A DNA stretch of 64,000 nucleotides from Parvibaculum sp002684405 (GCA_965140395.1 OZ223206.1:62001-126000); one strand, 5' to 3'; counted from the first letter of the stretch, positions 1 to 11,051 are shown. Numbers and translations are program-made. Notes: a model not told the origin generated them from the letters alone.

Positions 1-705
1 GGCTTCTTCTCGCTCGAAATGTCGTCCGAACAGCTCGCCACGCGACTGCTCGCGGAACAGTCCGGCGTGCCGTCTGAGCGCATCCGGCGCGGCCGGATCG
101 AGGAAGACGAGTTCCACCGGCTGGTGGAGGCCTCGCGCGAATTGCAGAGCGTGCCGCTTTATATCGACGATACGGGCGGCCTTACCATTGCGACGCTGGC
201 CGCGCGCGCAAGGCGGCTCAAGCGCCAGCGCGGCCTCGGCCTGCTCGTCATCGACTATCTCCAGCTTCTGGCGGGCTCCGGCAAGTTCGGCGAGAACCGC
301 GTGCAGGAAGTGACGCAGATCACCACCGGCCTCAAGGCGCTGGCCAAGGAACTCAACGTCCCGATCCTCGCCCTCTCCCAGCTCTCCCGTCAGGTGGAAG
401 CGCGCGACGACAAGCGGCCCCAGCTTTCGGATCTTCGCGAATCCGGCTCCATCGAGCAGGACGCCGACGTGGTGATGTTCGTCTTCCGCGAGGAATATTA
501 CGTCTCCCGCCGCGAACCGCGCGAAGGCACGCCCGAACATCTGGAATGGCAGGCGGAAATGGAGCATGTCCACGGCATCGGCGAAGTCATTATCGGCAAG
601 CAGCGCCATGGACCTACCGGCACGGTCAAACTACAGTTCCAGGCGGATGTGACGCGCTTCAGCGACCACATCGCCGATGACCACCTGCCGGAATCCATAC
701 CTTGA
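1..705 (+). CDS. dnaB: replicative DNA helicase DnaB, C-terminal part (5' end outside window)
   Basis: The reading frame is open from base 1 (GFFSLEMSSEQL...) and ends at the TGA at 703-705, so only the last 234 residues are present. DnaB is the hexameric 5'-3' helicase that unwinds the replication fork. Visible RecA-fold motifs are FSLEMS (just after the missing Walker A), a Walker B-type VIDYLQLL near residue 90, and the conserved LSQLSRQVEARDDKRPQLSDLRESGSIEQDAD block carrying the arginine finger region. The C-terminus, with the KQRHGPTGTV segment, is normal. Its stop codon overlaps the TTG start of alr, which suggests translational coupling. Family assignment is very secure; the N-terminal domain cannot be judged here. 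Confidence 0.97.
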   Translation, partial: GFFSLEMSSEQLATRLLAEQSGVPSERIRRGRIEEDEFHRLVEASRELQSVPLYIDDTGGLTIATLAARARRLKRQRGLGLLVIDYLQLLAGSGKFGENRVQEVTQITTGLKALAKELNVPILALSQLSRQVEARDDKRPQLSDLRESGSIEQDADVVMFVFREEYYVSRREPREGTPEHLEWQAEMEHVHGIGEVIIGKQRHGPTGTVKLQFQADVTRFSDHIADDHLPESIP

Positions 706-1925
706 GAACCAAGTCCAGCGCGCCCGCCCCCGCAGATGCTCCCTTCGAGGCCGATGCGGGCGGCGTGCTCACGATTAACCTTGATGCGCTCGCCGCCAAT
801 TACCGGCGGTTTCAGGACACCGCGCCGCATGCGGAAGTGGGCGCCGTGGTCAAGGCCAATGCCTATGGGCTCGGCCTCAAGCCCGTCGTCGCCGCGCTGG
901 CGGAAGCCGGGTGCGGCAGCTTCTTCGTCGCCGAGGCATCTGAAGGCCGGGCGGTGCGCGAGGCGCTCGCGGGCCGCGCCGACGATGTGCCCATCTATGT
1001 GCTGAACGGGCTGATGCCGGGCGCCGCGCCCGCCTTCATCGAATACGGACTTCGGCCCTGCCTTTCTTCATTGGCCGAAATCGGGGAATGGAAGGCCGCG
1101 ACGCATCTGCCCTGCGCCATCCATTTCGACACCGGCATGAACCGGCTGGGGCTCACCGCCGGCGAGACCGCCGAATTCATGGCCAGCAACACCTGGTCGG
1201 AGGGGCTCGATGTGGCGCTGCTGATGAGCCATCTTGCCTGCGCCGACGATCCCGATCGCGAACTCAACGCCATCCAGCGCGAGCGGTTCGCCCATATCGT
1301 GGACACGCTTCAGCCTCGCTTCCCGCGCGCCGTGGCAAGCCTTGCCAATAGCGGCGGCGCCTTTCTCGGCGCCGATTATCATTTCGACCTCATCCGGCCC
1401 GGTATCGGCCTTTATGGCGGCAACCCGTTTACCGCGCGCGACAACCCGTTCGAGACGGTGGTGACGGTGGAAGCGCGCGTGCTTCAGGTAAAGGACGTGC
1501 CCGCCGGGGAGAGCACCGGCTATGGCGCCAGCTCGACGGGAGACGGCGTGCGCCGGGTCGCGGTACTTGCAGCGGGCTATGCGGACGGGTATTTCCGGTC
1601 TCTGAGTTTCCCCTCCCTGCCCGGCCTTCAGGCGCAGGGCGGCGTGGTTGCGCTGGCGGGGCATATCGTGCCCATTGCAGGACGTGTTTCGATGGATCTG
1701 ATCGTCGCGGACATTACATCCCTGGCCGAAGGCGCCGTATCGCGCGGCGATATGGCGGAACTCGTAGGCCGTCATGTGCCGCTCGACGAGGTTGCGAAGC
1801 GGGCCGGTACGCTCGGCTATGAAATTCTGACCTCGCTGGGCGAACGATACCGGCGGCACTACACTCGGGGCGGCCGAATCCCTTCCAGCGCCGCGGACAA
1901 CAATATGGGCAGGAGCGTATCTTGA
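702..1925 (+). CDS. alr: alanine racemase, TTG start
   Basis: Converts L-alanine to D-alanine for peptidoglycan, using PLP. The 407-residue product has the PLP-lysine motif AVVKANAYGLG near residue 50, the fold-type III barrel segments (HFDTGMNRLG, ANSGGAF, RPGIGLYGGNP), the opposite-face catalytic tyrosine segment STGYGAS near residue 270, and GRVSMD in the C-terminal domain. The start is TTG at 702, whose last bases form the dnaB stop (TTGA). The length is slightly above the usual 360-380 because of an Ala/Pro-rich N-terminus of about 25 residues, so a later start cannot be excluded. It is followed by mlaE with another TTGA overlap. Confidence 0.95.
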   Translation: MRTKSSAPAPADAPFEADAGGVLTINLDALAANYRRFQDTAPHAEVGAVVKANAYGLGLKPVVAALAEAGCGSFFVAEASEGRAVREALAGRADDVPIYVLNGLMPGAAPAFIEYGLRPCLSSLAEIGEWKAATHLPCAIHFDTGMNRLGLTAGETAEFMASNTWSEGLDVALLMSHLACADDPDRELNAIQRERFAHIVDTLQPRFPRAVASLANSGGAFLGADYHFDLIRPGIGLYGGNPFTARDNPFETVVTVEARVLQVKDVPAGESTGYGASSTGDGVRRVAVLAAGYADGYFRSLSFPSLPGLQAQGGVVALAGHIVPIAGRVSMDLIVADITSLAEGAVSRGDMAELVGRHVPLDEVAKRAGTLGYEILTSLGERYRRHYTRGGRIPSSAADNNMGRSVS

Positions 1926-2695
1926 ATTTTCTAGCGGTTATCGGGCGGGTCGTGATCGCGACGCTCGCCGAGATCGGCAAGCTGAGCAAGTTCACCTGGG
2001 CCGCCGTCACGCATATCGTCCGTCCGCCCTTCTTCCTGCGGATGCTGCTTCAGCAGATGTTGAGGATCGGCTATTTCTCGCTGCCCGTGGTGGCGCTCAC
2101 CGCCTTTTTCACGGGCGGCGCGCTTGCGCTCCAGATTCACTACGGCTCCAGCGAATTCAATTCGGAATCGCTCGTCGCCACCGTGGTCGCGCTGGGTATC
2201 ACGCGCGAACTCGGGCCTGTTCTCGGCGGCCTCATGGTTGCAGGCCGCGTCAGCGCCGCGATTGCCGCCGAGCTTGGCACGATGCGCGTGACCGAACAGA
2301 TCGACGCGCTGACGACGCTTTCCACGAACCCCTATAAATATCTCGTCGCCCCGCGCATCGCGGCGGCCGTCATTACCCTGCCCCTTCTCGTCTTCGTCGC
2401 AGACATTATCGGCATCATGGGCGGCTATGTGGTGTCCACCGCGTCGCTCGACTTCAATGCGGGCGTCTATCTGAAGAACACCATCAATTACATTCAGGAC
2501 AATGGCGTCACCTCCGGCCTCATCAAGGCGGCCGTGTTCGGTTTCATCATTGCACTGATGGGCTGCTTCCACGGCTTCAACAGCAAGGGCGGCGCGCAGG
2601 GCGTGGGCCGCGCGACGACGAACGCAGTGGTGAGCGCTTCCATTCTGATCCTTGCAGCGAACTATGTGATGACGTCGCTGCTGTTCGCGAAGTGA
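1922..2695 (+). CDS. mlaE: MlaE-family ABC lipid transporter permease
   Basis: Membrane subunit of a Mla/Mce-type ABC system that moves phospholipids between the inner and outer membranes. The 257-residue protein has about five to six hydrophobic segments and the family hallmark ELGPVLGGLMVAGRVSAAIAAELGTMRVTEQIDAL around residues 95-135. The start is TTG at 1922, overlapping the alr stop by four bases; the stop overlaps the GTG start of the ATPase gene. The partner genes mlaD (periplasmic MCE protein), mlaB and mlaC are not next to it, because radA follows the ATPase directly. They must lie elsewhere if the complex is complete. Confidence 0.92.
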   Translation: MNFLAVIGRVVIATLAEIGKLSKFTWAAVTHIVRPPFFLRMLLQQMLRIGYFSLPVVALTAFFTGGALALQIHYGSSEFNSESLVATVVALGITRELGPVLGGLMVAGRVSAAIAAELGTMRVTEQIDALTTLSTNPYKYLVAPRIAAAVITLPLLVFVADIIGIMGGYVVSTASLDFNAGVYLKNTINYIQDNGVTSGLIKAAVFGFIIALMGCFHGFNSKGGAQGVGRATTNAVVSASILILAANYVMTSLLFAK

Positions 2696-3491
2696 GAACG
2701 GACATGGCAAACAAACCCGATCCCGACGCGAAGATCGAACTGCGCGGCGTCCACAAGCGCTTCGGACCCAAAGTGGTTCTGGACGGTATCGACCTGACCG
2801 TGCCGAAGGGCGAGTCCCTGGTCGTCATTGGCGGCTCGGGCACCGGCAAGTCGGTGATGATCAAATCCGTGCTCGGCATCGTGAAGCCGGAACAGGGCGA
2901 GATCTTCGTCGATGGCCAGAACGTGCTGAAGATGGACCAGAGCGACCGCGAAGACACGTTGCGCAAATTCGGCATGCTGTTTCAGGGCGCAGCCCTGTTC
3001 GACAGCCTGCCCGTCTGGGAAAACGTCGCCTTCGGTCTCATCCAGGGCCGGCGCATGAAGCGCAAGGAAGCCAAGGAAATCGCCATGGACAAGCTGTCCA
3101 AGGTGGGGCTTGGCGCGGATGTGGGCGAGCTCTACCCGGCGGAGCTTTCCGGCGGCATGCAGAAGCGCGTGGGCCTTGCGCGCGCCATCGCAGCGGATCC
3201 GGAAATCATCTTCTTCGACGAGCCGACCACCGGCCTCGACCCGATCATGGCCGACGTCATCAACGAGTTGATCGTGGACAGCGTGAAGGAACTCGGCGCG
3301 ACGACGCTTTCCATCACCCATGACATGGCAAGCGCGCGCAAGATCGCCGACAAGATCGCGATGATCTACAAGGGCAAGATCATCTGGGCGGGCAGCGTCG
3401 AAGAGGTGGGCAAGAGCGGCAACGAGTATGTCGAGCAGTTCATCAACGGACGCGCCGACGGCCCGATCCAGATGGAAGTGCTGAAGCCCTG

Positions 3492-3492
<1 letters not shown>
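2692..3492 (+). CDS. mlaF: MlaF-type ABC transporter ATP-binding protein
   Basis: ATPase that energises the MlaE permease. It has Walker A (GGSGTGKS, near residue 50), signature LSGGMQKRVGLARA, Walker B IIFFDEPTTGLDP and the H-loop SITHDM. Its 266 residues are normal for MlaF. The GTG start at 2692 overlaps the mlaE stop (GTGA); an ATG at 2704 in the same frame is the alternative. The stop overlaps the radA ATG (TGATG), so mlaE, mlaF and radA are probably translated from one message. Confidence 0.92.
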
Positions 3493-4898
<1,406 letters not shown>

Positions 4899-4956
4899 AT
4901 ATGGTATTTTTCGGGAAAAAGACCCGAAAGAAGGCCCGAAAGAAGGAGAGTGGCTG

Positions 4957-5619
4957 GTGACCTGGTTCGACGGGATCGTGATCGGCGTTGTCCTGATTTC
5001 GAGTGTGCTGGCGCTGCTGCGCGGTTTCACCAATGAAGTCCTCTCCATCCTCGCCTGGATCGTGGGCGCCATCGCGGCGCTGTGGCTGTTTCCCTATCTT
5101 TCCCCGATCCTGCGCGATTTCATTCCGACGCCATGGCTCGCTGCGGTGGTCTCGGCCATCCTGATCTTCTTTGCCGCCTATGCCATCGTCGCGATGTTCA
5201 CCTCGCGCTGGTCGGATTCGCTGATGGAGTTGCACGACCGCGCGGCCATGATGGACCGCACGCTGGGCTTCGTTTTCGGGCTGGCGCGCGGGCTTCTGGT
5301 GGTGGCGGTGGCCTATCTCTTCTTCGTCTGGCTGGTGCCCGACCCGGTGGATCAGCCGGGCTGGATCCGGAATGCCAAGTTGCGCCCGATGGTGGAAAGC
5401 ACCGCGAGCCTGCTGTTTACCCTGGCACCCGAGGAAACCCGCCGTCCCCGCTTCCCGGACGGCCGCGGCGGCACCACCACGCGCCCCATTCCCAGACTCC
5501 CCACAGGCGGCAATTCAGGGAGCACTAATTCTGACGCTGACAAGAGGCCTCCTCCCGGCTATAACTCCTCCGAACGCAGGGGGCTCGATCGGCTGTTCGA
5601 AAGCACGACCGGGGAGTAA
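4957..5619 (+). CDS. cvpA: CvpA family membrane protein
   Basis: Inner-membrane protein of the CvpA (colicin V production) family, whose exact role is unsettled; it commonly precedes purF. I chose the GTG at 4957 because AAGGAG lies about eight bases upstream, it gives the typical start VTWFDGIVIGVVL, and the upstream in-frame extension would cross into the radA end. The product is 220 residues with four hydrophobic segments in the first 150 (for example VVLISSVLALLRG and ILAWIVGAIAALWLF). A hydrophilic Pro/Arg/Gly-rich tail of about 65 residues follows. The next gene, purF, begins 40 bases downstream. Confidence 0.88.
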   Translation: MTWFDGIVIGVVLISSVLALLRGFTNEVLSILAWIVGAIAALWLFPYLSPILRDFIPTPWLAAVVSAILIFFAAYAIVAMFTSRWSDSLMELHDRAAMMDRTLGFVFGLARGLLVVAVAYLFFVWLVPDPVDQPGWIRNAKLRPMVESTASLLFTLAPEETRRPRFPDGRGGTTTRPIPRLPTGGNSGSTNSDADKRPPPGYNSSERRGLDRLFESTTGE

Positions 5620-5659
5620 CGGGGGGAAGGTAACCCTTTAGCTTCTCTGGAGCGCATGT

Positions 5660-7273
5660 ATGATTCAGCAGCACGTGTCCGAAGGATGTCTGACCGATCA
5701 GCTCGCCTTCGACTTTGGTGCGGCCGGCCTATCCGGCAAGGTCCGTCCCGGGGCCCTGAAATCCGGGACCAGCAGTGAAATACCGGGGCGTATCCTGTCT
5801 AAAGAAGACGAGCATATCGGCATTAACGACGACGACCTTCACGCAGACAAGCTGCGCGAGGAATGCGGCGTCTTCGGCATTCTGGGTAATTCGGACGCGG
5901 CGGCGCTGACGGCGCTGGGCCTCCACGCCCTTCAGCATCGCGGACAGGAAGCGGCGGGTATCGTTTCCTATGACGGCGAGCACTTCCATTCGGAGCGCCG
6001 TCTGGGGCTTGTCGGCGACCATTTCACCAGCGGCAAGGTCATCGACCGTTTGCAGGGCGATATGGCGATCGGCCATGTGCGCTACTCCACCACGGGCGAG
6101 ACGATCCTGCGCAATGTGCAGCCGCTCTTTGCCGATCTGTGGGGCGGCGGTTTCGCCATCGCGCATAACGGCAACTTCACCAATGCGATCACGCTGCGCA
6201 ACGATCTGGTGCGCGCGGGCGCCATCTTCCAGTCCACCTCGGATACGGAAACGATCCTCCAGCTTGTCGCGCGCAGCGAGCAGCCGCGCACGGTGGACCG
6301 TTTCGTGGACGCGCTGTCCCATATTCAGGGCGCCTATGCGCTTGTGGTCCTGACCAACAAGAAGCTCATCGGCGCGCGCGACCCGCTGGGCATCCGTCCG
6401 CTGGTTCTCGGCATGCTGGACGGCGCGCCGATCTTCTGTTCGGAGACGGTGGCGCTCGACATTATCGGCGCGGAATTCGTGCGCGAGCTGGAGCCCGGCG
6501 AAATCGTCGTGGCGACCAAGGACGGGATCGAGTCCATCAATCCCTTCCCCGTGCAGAAGGTCCGCCCCTGCGTGTTTGAATATATCTACTTCGCAAGGCC
6601 GGACAGCATTGTGGGCGGCAAGAGCGTCTACAATGTCCGCAAGCGCCTGGGCGAAGAGCTGGCCCGCGAAAGCCATGTGGAAGCGGATGTCGTGATCCCC
6701 GTGCCCGACAGCGGCGTTCCCGCCGCCATCGGCTATGCGGCGGAATCCAACATCCCCTTCGAACTCGGCATTATCCGGAACCACTATGTTGGCCGGACCT
6801 TCATCGAGCCGACGCAGAATATCCGCCAGCTCGGCGTGAAGCTGAAGCACAATGCCAATCGCGCCATCGTGGAAGGCAAACGCATCATCCTGGTGGACGA
6901 CTCGGTGGTGCGCGGCACGACCTCCATCAAGATCGTGCAGATGATGTATGAGGCCGGCGCGAAGGAAGTGCATCTGCGCGTCGCAAGCCCGCCCATCACC
7001 CATTCCGACTATTACGGCATCGACACGCCGGAACGTCAGCAGCTTCTGGCCGCCAATTACGACCTGGAAGGCATGCGCCAATTTATCGGCGTGGATACCC
7101 TCGCCTTCATTTCCGTGGATGGACTATACCGGGCGATGGGCTTCGAGGGACGCGATCCCGAGAACCCTCAGCTGACGGATCACTGCTTCACCGGGGACTA
7201 CCCCACGCCGCTGGTCGACCGCGACGGCGAGCAGAAAACGAGGCAGCTCTCGCTCCTTGCCGAAATTGCTTGA
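5660..7273 (+). CDS. purF: amidophosphoribosyltransferase with long leader
   Basis: First committed step of purine synthesis: PRPP plus glutamine gives phosphoribosylamine. The glutaminase nucleophile is Cys69 in REECGVFGI, followed by ALQHRGQEAAGI. The PRTase PRPP loop is IILVDDSVVRGTTS. Four-cysteine Fe-S ligation is suggested by the B. subtilis-type layout (for example VRPCVFEYIYFARPDS). The ATG at 5660 has GGAG seven bases upstream. This places 68 residues before Cys69, longer than the roughly 10-30 residue propeptide usual in this subfamily, and only GTG at 5675 offers another standard start. The leader is presumably cleaved to expose Cys69. Confidence 0.95.
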   Translation: MIQQHVSEGCLTDQLAFDFGAAGLSGKVRPGALKSGTSSEIPGRILSKEDEHIGINDDDLHADKLREECGVFGILGNSDAAALTALGLHALQHRGQEAAGIVSYDGEHFHSERRLGLVGDHFTSGKVIDRLQGDMAIGHVRYSTTGETILRNVQPLFADLWGGGFAIAHNGNFTNAITLRNDLVRAGAIFQSTSDTETILQLVARSEQPRTVDRFVDALSHIQGAYALVVLTNKKLIGARDPLGIRPLVLGMLDGAPIFCSETVALDIIGAEFVRELEPGEIVVATKDGIESINPFPVQKVRPCVFEYIYFARPDSIVGGKSVYNVRKRLGEELARESHVEADVVIPVPDSGVPAAIGYAAESNIPFELGIIRNHYVGRTFIEPTQNIRQLGVKLKHNANRAIVEGKRIILVDDSVVRGTTSIKIVQMMYEAGAKEVHLRVASPPITHSDYYGIDTPERQQLLAANYDLEGMRQFIGVDTLAFISVDGLYRAMGFEGRDPENPQLTDHCFTGDYPTPLVDRDGEQKTRQLSLLAEIA

Positions 7274-7283
7274 GTAAAATGAA

Positions 7284-8009
7284 ATGAGTGGACGACTTCA
7301 GGACCGCCTGGCGGTTATCACCGGTGCATCCCGTGGCATTGGCCGCGCCGTGGCGCTGGGCATGGCGGCCGAAGGGGCGCATGTGATCCTCGTGTCGCGC
7401 ACGGTGGGCGGGCTTGAGGAAGTGGACGACGAGATCCAGAAGATCGGCGGCAAGGCGACCCTCGTCCCGCTCGACATTACCGATGGGGACGCCGTCGACC
7501 GGCTGGGCGCCAGCATATTCGAACGCTGGGGCAAGCTCGACATCATGGTCGCGAATGCCGGCACGCTGGGCGTGCTGACGCCGCTCAGCCATATGGACCC
7601 GAAGGACTGGGACACGACGCTTGCGCTCAACGTGACGGCGAACTGGCGGATGATCCGCTCCTTCGAGCCGCTGCTGAAGCGCTCGGATGCGGGCCGCGCG
7701 ATTTTCGTGACCTCGGGCGCCGCGCACAAGTGCCGCCCCTATTGGGGTCCCTATGCGATGACCAAGGCCGCGCTCGATACGATGATGAAGACCTGGGCGG
7801 CGGAATGCGAAAAGACGCCCATCCGCATCAATTCGATCAGCCCCGGCCCCGTCCGCACCGCCATGCGCAAAAAGGCGATGCCGGGCGAAGACCCCTCGAC
7901 GCTGACGAAGCCCGCCGATCTGGTGCCGCTCTTTCTGGAGCTGGCCTCGCCGGACTGCACCCGGCATGGCGAAATCGTCGAATATCAGAAGGTGAAGGCC
8001 GAGGCCTGA
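7284..8009 (+). CDS. SDR-family oxidoreductase
   Basis: Classical short-chain dehydrogenase/reductase of 241 residues. The cofactor motif is TGASRGIG at 13-20. NAG occurs at 91-93, and the catalytic triad is Ser144, Tyr157 and Lys161 (YAMTK). The ISPGPVRTAM segment after the active site is normal. An Arg at position 39 (SRT) after the second strand hints at NADP(H) preference, but this is an inference. It starts 10 bases after purF and may share its transcript. The substrate cannot be told from sequence. Confidence 0.88.
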   Translation: MSGRLQDRLAVITGASRGIGRAVALGMAAEGAHVILVSRTVGGLEEVDDEIQKIGGKATLVPLDITDGDAVDRLGASIFERWGKLDIMVANAGTLGVLTPLSHMDPKDWDTTLALNVTANWRMIRSFEPLLKRSDAGRAIFVTSGAAHKCRPYWGPYAMTKAALDTMMKTWAAECEKTPIRINSISPGPVRTAMRKKAMPGEDPSTLTKPADLVPLFLELASPDCTRHGEIVEYQKVKAEA

Positions 8010-8053
8010 TCCTGCCCGGGCTTCCGGAAACCTGATCCCAGAACACCCGTTTG

Positions 8054-8148
8054 CGTCATGGCCCGGCTTGTCCGGGCCATCCACGTCTTCGCTTGGACGG
8101 CGGAGCGCATGCAGACGTGGATGCCCCGCATGAAGCGGGGCATGACGG
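8054..8148. repeat. nested palindromic intergenic repeat
   Basis: This element lies between the SDR gene and the convergent der gene. Outer arms GTCATG and CATGAC enclose ATGGCCCGG/CCGGGCCAT (8058-8080) and ATGCCCCGC/GCGGGGCAT (8121-8143). CCACGTC (8081-8087) and GACGTGG (8114-8120) also pair. The layout, two hairpins inside GTCAT...ATGAC ends, matches the one at 42040-42128 although the internal sequence differs. It could act as a bidirectional terminator or mRNA-stabilising element. Confidence 0.7.
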
Positions 8149-8161
8149 CGCCTTGCCGGAT

Positions 8162-9589
8162 TTAATGGATTTTCCGCTTCCCGGCCTTGTTCGCATAGGG
8201 GTTCGCGCCCTTGCGCATAAAGAGGCGGATCGGCACGCCCGGCAGCTTGAACGTCTCGCGCAGCGCGTTCACCAGATAGCGCTTATAGGAGGTCGGCACC
8301 TCGTCGGCGCGGCTGGAAAACACGGCGAAAGTCGGCGGACGCGATTTCACCTGCGACATATATTTGAGGTTCACCGGACGGCCCTTGGCGGCGGGCGGCT
8401 GGTGATGGGAAACCGTCTGCGTCAGCCAGCGATTGAGCCGCGCGGTGGAAACGCGCGCGTTCCAGAGCTTATGCATACGCTCGATTTCGGGCATGAGCTT
8501 CTGCGCCCCGCGGCCCGTCAGCGCCGATAGCGTAACGATGGGAATGCCGCGTACCTGCGGCAGGAGGCGTTCAAGCTCTTCCTTCAGCTCGCGCAGCTTT
8601 TCCTGCGGCTCCTCGACCAGGTCCCATTTATTGACGGCCACGAGGAAGGCGCGCCCCTCCTGCTCCACCAGATCGGCGATGTGAAGATCCTGCCGCTCGA
8701 AGGGCATGGTCGCATCGAGCACCAGCACCACCACCTCGGCAAATCGAATGGCGCGCAGCGTGTCGGCCACGGAAAGCTTTTCCAGCTTTTGCGTCACGCG
8801 GGCGCGGCGGCGCATCCCTGCGGTATCGAAAAGCTTCACGCGGCGGCCGCGCCACTCCCACTCGATGCCGATGCTGTCGCGCGTAATGCCGGCCTCCGGT
8901 CCGGTCAGCATCCGGTCTTCGCCGATCATGTGATTGACGAGCGTCGACTTGCCGACATTCGGGCGGCCCACCATGGCGATGCGCAAGGGTGCTTCGAGGT
9001 CGGGCTCATAAGGCGTATCGGGGTCGAACCCCTCTTCCATTTCGCCCTCGGCAAGCGCTTCGGCGATGGCCTGTTCGGCCTCGTCGTCCTCAATGCGGTT
9101 GGCAAAGGGCAACAGCGCGTCGTAAAGCTCGTCGAGGCCCTGACCATGCTCGGCAGAGAGGGACAGCGGCGTCCCCATGCCCAGTTCATAGGCTTCCATC
9201 CGCCCGGCCTCGCCGCCGCCGCCTTCGCATTTATTGGCTGCGAGGATCACAGGCGTCTGCGCCCGGCGCAGGATCTGGGCGAAGCGGCTGTCCAGCGGGG
9301 TCACGCCCGCGCGCGCATCGATCAGGAACAGGCACACATCGGCCTCGGCGATGGCCGCGTCGGTCTGGCGGCGCATACGCGCTTCCAGGCTGTCGTCGGT
9401 CGCCTCTTCGAGGCCCGCCGTATCGATGATGGTGAATTCGAGGTCGGCAATGCGCCCTTCGCCCTCCCGCCGGTCGCGCGTCACGCCCGGCGTATCGTCC
9501 ACCAGAGCGAGCTTCTTGCCCACCAGACGATTGAAAAGGGTCGATTTGCCCACATTGGGGCGGCCGACTATGGCGAGTTTAAAAGACAA
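8162..9589 (-). CDS. der: ribosome biogenesis GTPase Der (EngA)
   Basis: Essential GTPase that helps assemble the 50S ribosomal subunit. The 475-residue protein has two tandem G domains, each opening with GRPNVGKST (residues 9-17 and again near 212). It also has DTPGVTRDR and DTAGLEE in the first domain, DTAGMRRR and NKWDLVEE in the second, and a C-terminal KH-like domain ending in a Lys/Arg-rich tail. An acidic linker (EDDEAEQAIAEALAEGEMEEGFDPD) separates the two G domains. It lies immediately downstream of bamB on the same strand, as in many proteobacteria. Confidence 0.97.
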   Translation of the reverse strand: MSFKLAIVGRPNVGKSTLFNRLVGKKLALVDDTPGVTRDRREGEGRIADLEFTIIDTAGLEEATDDSLEARMRRQTDAAIAEADVCLFLIDARAGVTPLDSRFAQILRRAQTPVILAANKCEGGGGEAGRMEAYELGMGTPLSLSAEHGQGLDELYDALLPFANRIEDDEAEQAIAEALAEGEMEEGFDPDTPYEPDLEAPLRIAMVGRPNVGKSTLVNHMIGEDRMLTGPEAGITRDSIGIEWEWRGRRVKLFDTAGMRRRARVTQKLEKLSVADTLRAIRFAEVVVLVLDATMPFERQDLHIADLVEQEGRAFLVAVNKWDLVEEPQEKLRELKEELERLLPQVRGIPIVTLSALTGRGAQKLMPEIERMHKLWNARVSTARLNRWLTQTVSHHQPPAAKGRPVNLKYMSQVKSRPPTFAVFSSRADEVPTSYKRYLVNALRETFKLPGVPIRLFMRKGANPYANKAGKRKIH

Positions 9590-9649
9590 TTGCGGTCAGG
9601 CCCCTCCAGAGGCGCCAGTCATTTCCAGCGGTGCCCGATCGCGATGTCC

Positions 9650-11026
9650 CTATTTCAGGGCGATCAGTTCCGCATCCTCGGTGAGAATATACATCGTTCC
9701 ATTCGCAACGATCGGAGCGATGGCCGAACCTGCGGGCAAATCGATCCTGCCCTCGATCTTGCCGGAATATGGCGACAGGGATACCGCCTCGCCACTGGTG
9801 GACACTAGCACAAGGCGATCGCCCGCCAGCACAGGGCCGGACCAGGAAATCGGCTCCGTCCGGTCTTCCGGGTCCTCGAAGCGCGGCAGGCTGGTAATCC
9901 AGCGGATACGGCCGTCGCGACGCGACAGCGCCGCCACCTGCTGTTCACTCGTCACGATGAAGACCCAGTCGCCTGCGACCCAGGGGGTCTGCACGCTGGC
10001 AACATCCTTGGTCCAGACGCGCTCGCCGGTCCGCAGGTCGATGGAAACCATACGGCCGGAATGGCTGGCCGCGAAAACGCGGTCACGGTCGATGACGGGG
10101 CGGCCTGCGATATCGTTCAGCGAGCTGAGCGAGGTCAGATTGCCGGTCCGGGTCAGCGAGTCGCTCCAGACGGGCGTGCCGTTCTGGACGCGGATCGCGA
10201 AGAGTTCGCCCGAGCTGTAGGGCACCACCACGATCGACCCGGCCACGGCGGGGCTCGTCGACGAGACGATACCCGCGCTCTCGGCAATGCCGCGATGGCG
10301 CCAGAGCACGGTGCCGGTCTTCTCGTCCAAGGCGAGCAGCTGATTGTCGGAGGTGATGGCGAACACCCGGCCGCCGTTTACCGTCGGCGCGGCGCGGAAA
10401 GGCTCGCGCAGCTTCTTCGTCCAGACATTCTTGCCGGTTGCGGCGTCGAGTGCATGCACCTCGCCAAAGCCGGTGGTCACGAACACCTTGCCGTCATTGA
10501 AGGCGATGCCGCCGCCGCGGCCTTCATCGGCGTCCTCGTCCTCGGGCACGAGTTCGGTTTCCCACAACTCCTTGCCGCCCGAGACGGAGAAGGCGCGCAC
10601 GGTGGCTTCGGTATCGAGCACGTAGATCCGGCCATCCGCGATGATGGGCGATGCCACAAGCTCACCCTCGCTGCTGGAGCCGTCGCCCGCATCGACGGAC
10701 CAGATCTCGTCCAGCTTGCCCGGCGCGGCCAGGTGATACATCGCATTGTCCGGCGCACCGCCGGGCTGTGGCCAATCGGCATTCTCATAGGGCTTGGGCA
10801 GAATGACCTTTTCGTCCGCCGACAGCGGATCGACTTCCAGCCTGCCACCGAGTTCCATCACCGAGAGCCGTTCGCCCTGCAGCTTCTGCCCGTTGTCGCT
10901 GCTGGAGAACACGTCGTTCACCGTGTCGCAGCCTGCGAGCCCGGCCAGCGCGATGCAAACGAGGCCGAGCCGAAGCGCGCGGGTCCCAAAATGGCCGTTC
11001 TTCTCCGGCTGCTGCGTTCCGGTCAT
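9650..11026 (-). CDS. bamB: outer membrane assembly lipoprotein BamB (PQQ-repeat beta-propeller)
   Basis: Lipoprotein of the BAM complex that inserts outer-membrane beta-barrel proteins. I chose the ATG at 11026 because GGGGGAG precedes it by six bases. The product then begins MTGTQQPEK and reaches the lipobox LAGLAGC at about residues 27-33, so Cys33 should be lipidated. The remaining ~425 residues contain repeated W-strand propeller motifs such as GKELWETEL, GKNVWTKKL, GTVLWRHRG and GERVWTKDV. The 458-residue length exceeds E. coli BamB (392), mainly through the leader and a linker after the lipobox. It follows the YfgM-like gene by 25 bases and precedes der. Confidence 0.92.
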   Translation of the reverse strand: MTGTQQPEKNGHFGTRALRLGLVCIALAGLAGCDTVNDVFSSSDNGQKLQGERLSVMELGGRLEVDPLSADEKVILPKPYENADWPQPGGAPDNAMYHLAAPGKLDEIWSVDAGDGSSSEGELVASPIIADGRIYVLDTEATVRAFSVSGGKELWETELVPEDEDADEGRGGGIAFNDGKVFVTTGFGEVHALDAATGKNVWTKKLREPFRAAPTVNGGRVFAITSDNQLLALDEKTGTVLWRHRGIAESAGIVSSTSPAVAGSIVVVPYSSGELFAIRVQNGTPVWSDSLTRTGNLTSLSSLNDIAGRPVIDRDRVFAASHSGRMVSIDLRTGERVWTKDVASVQTPWVAGDWVFIVTSEQQVAALSRRDGRIRWITSLPRFEDPEDRTEPISWSGPVLAGDRLVLVSTSGEAVSLSPYSGKIEGRIDLPAGSAIAPIVANGTMYILTEDAELIALK

Positions 11027-11051
11027 GCGTAACTCCCCCGACATTGATGTC

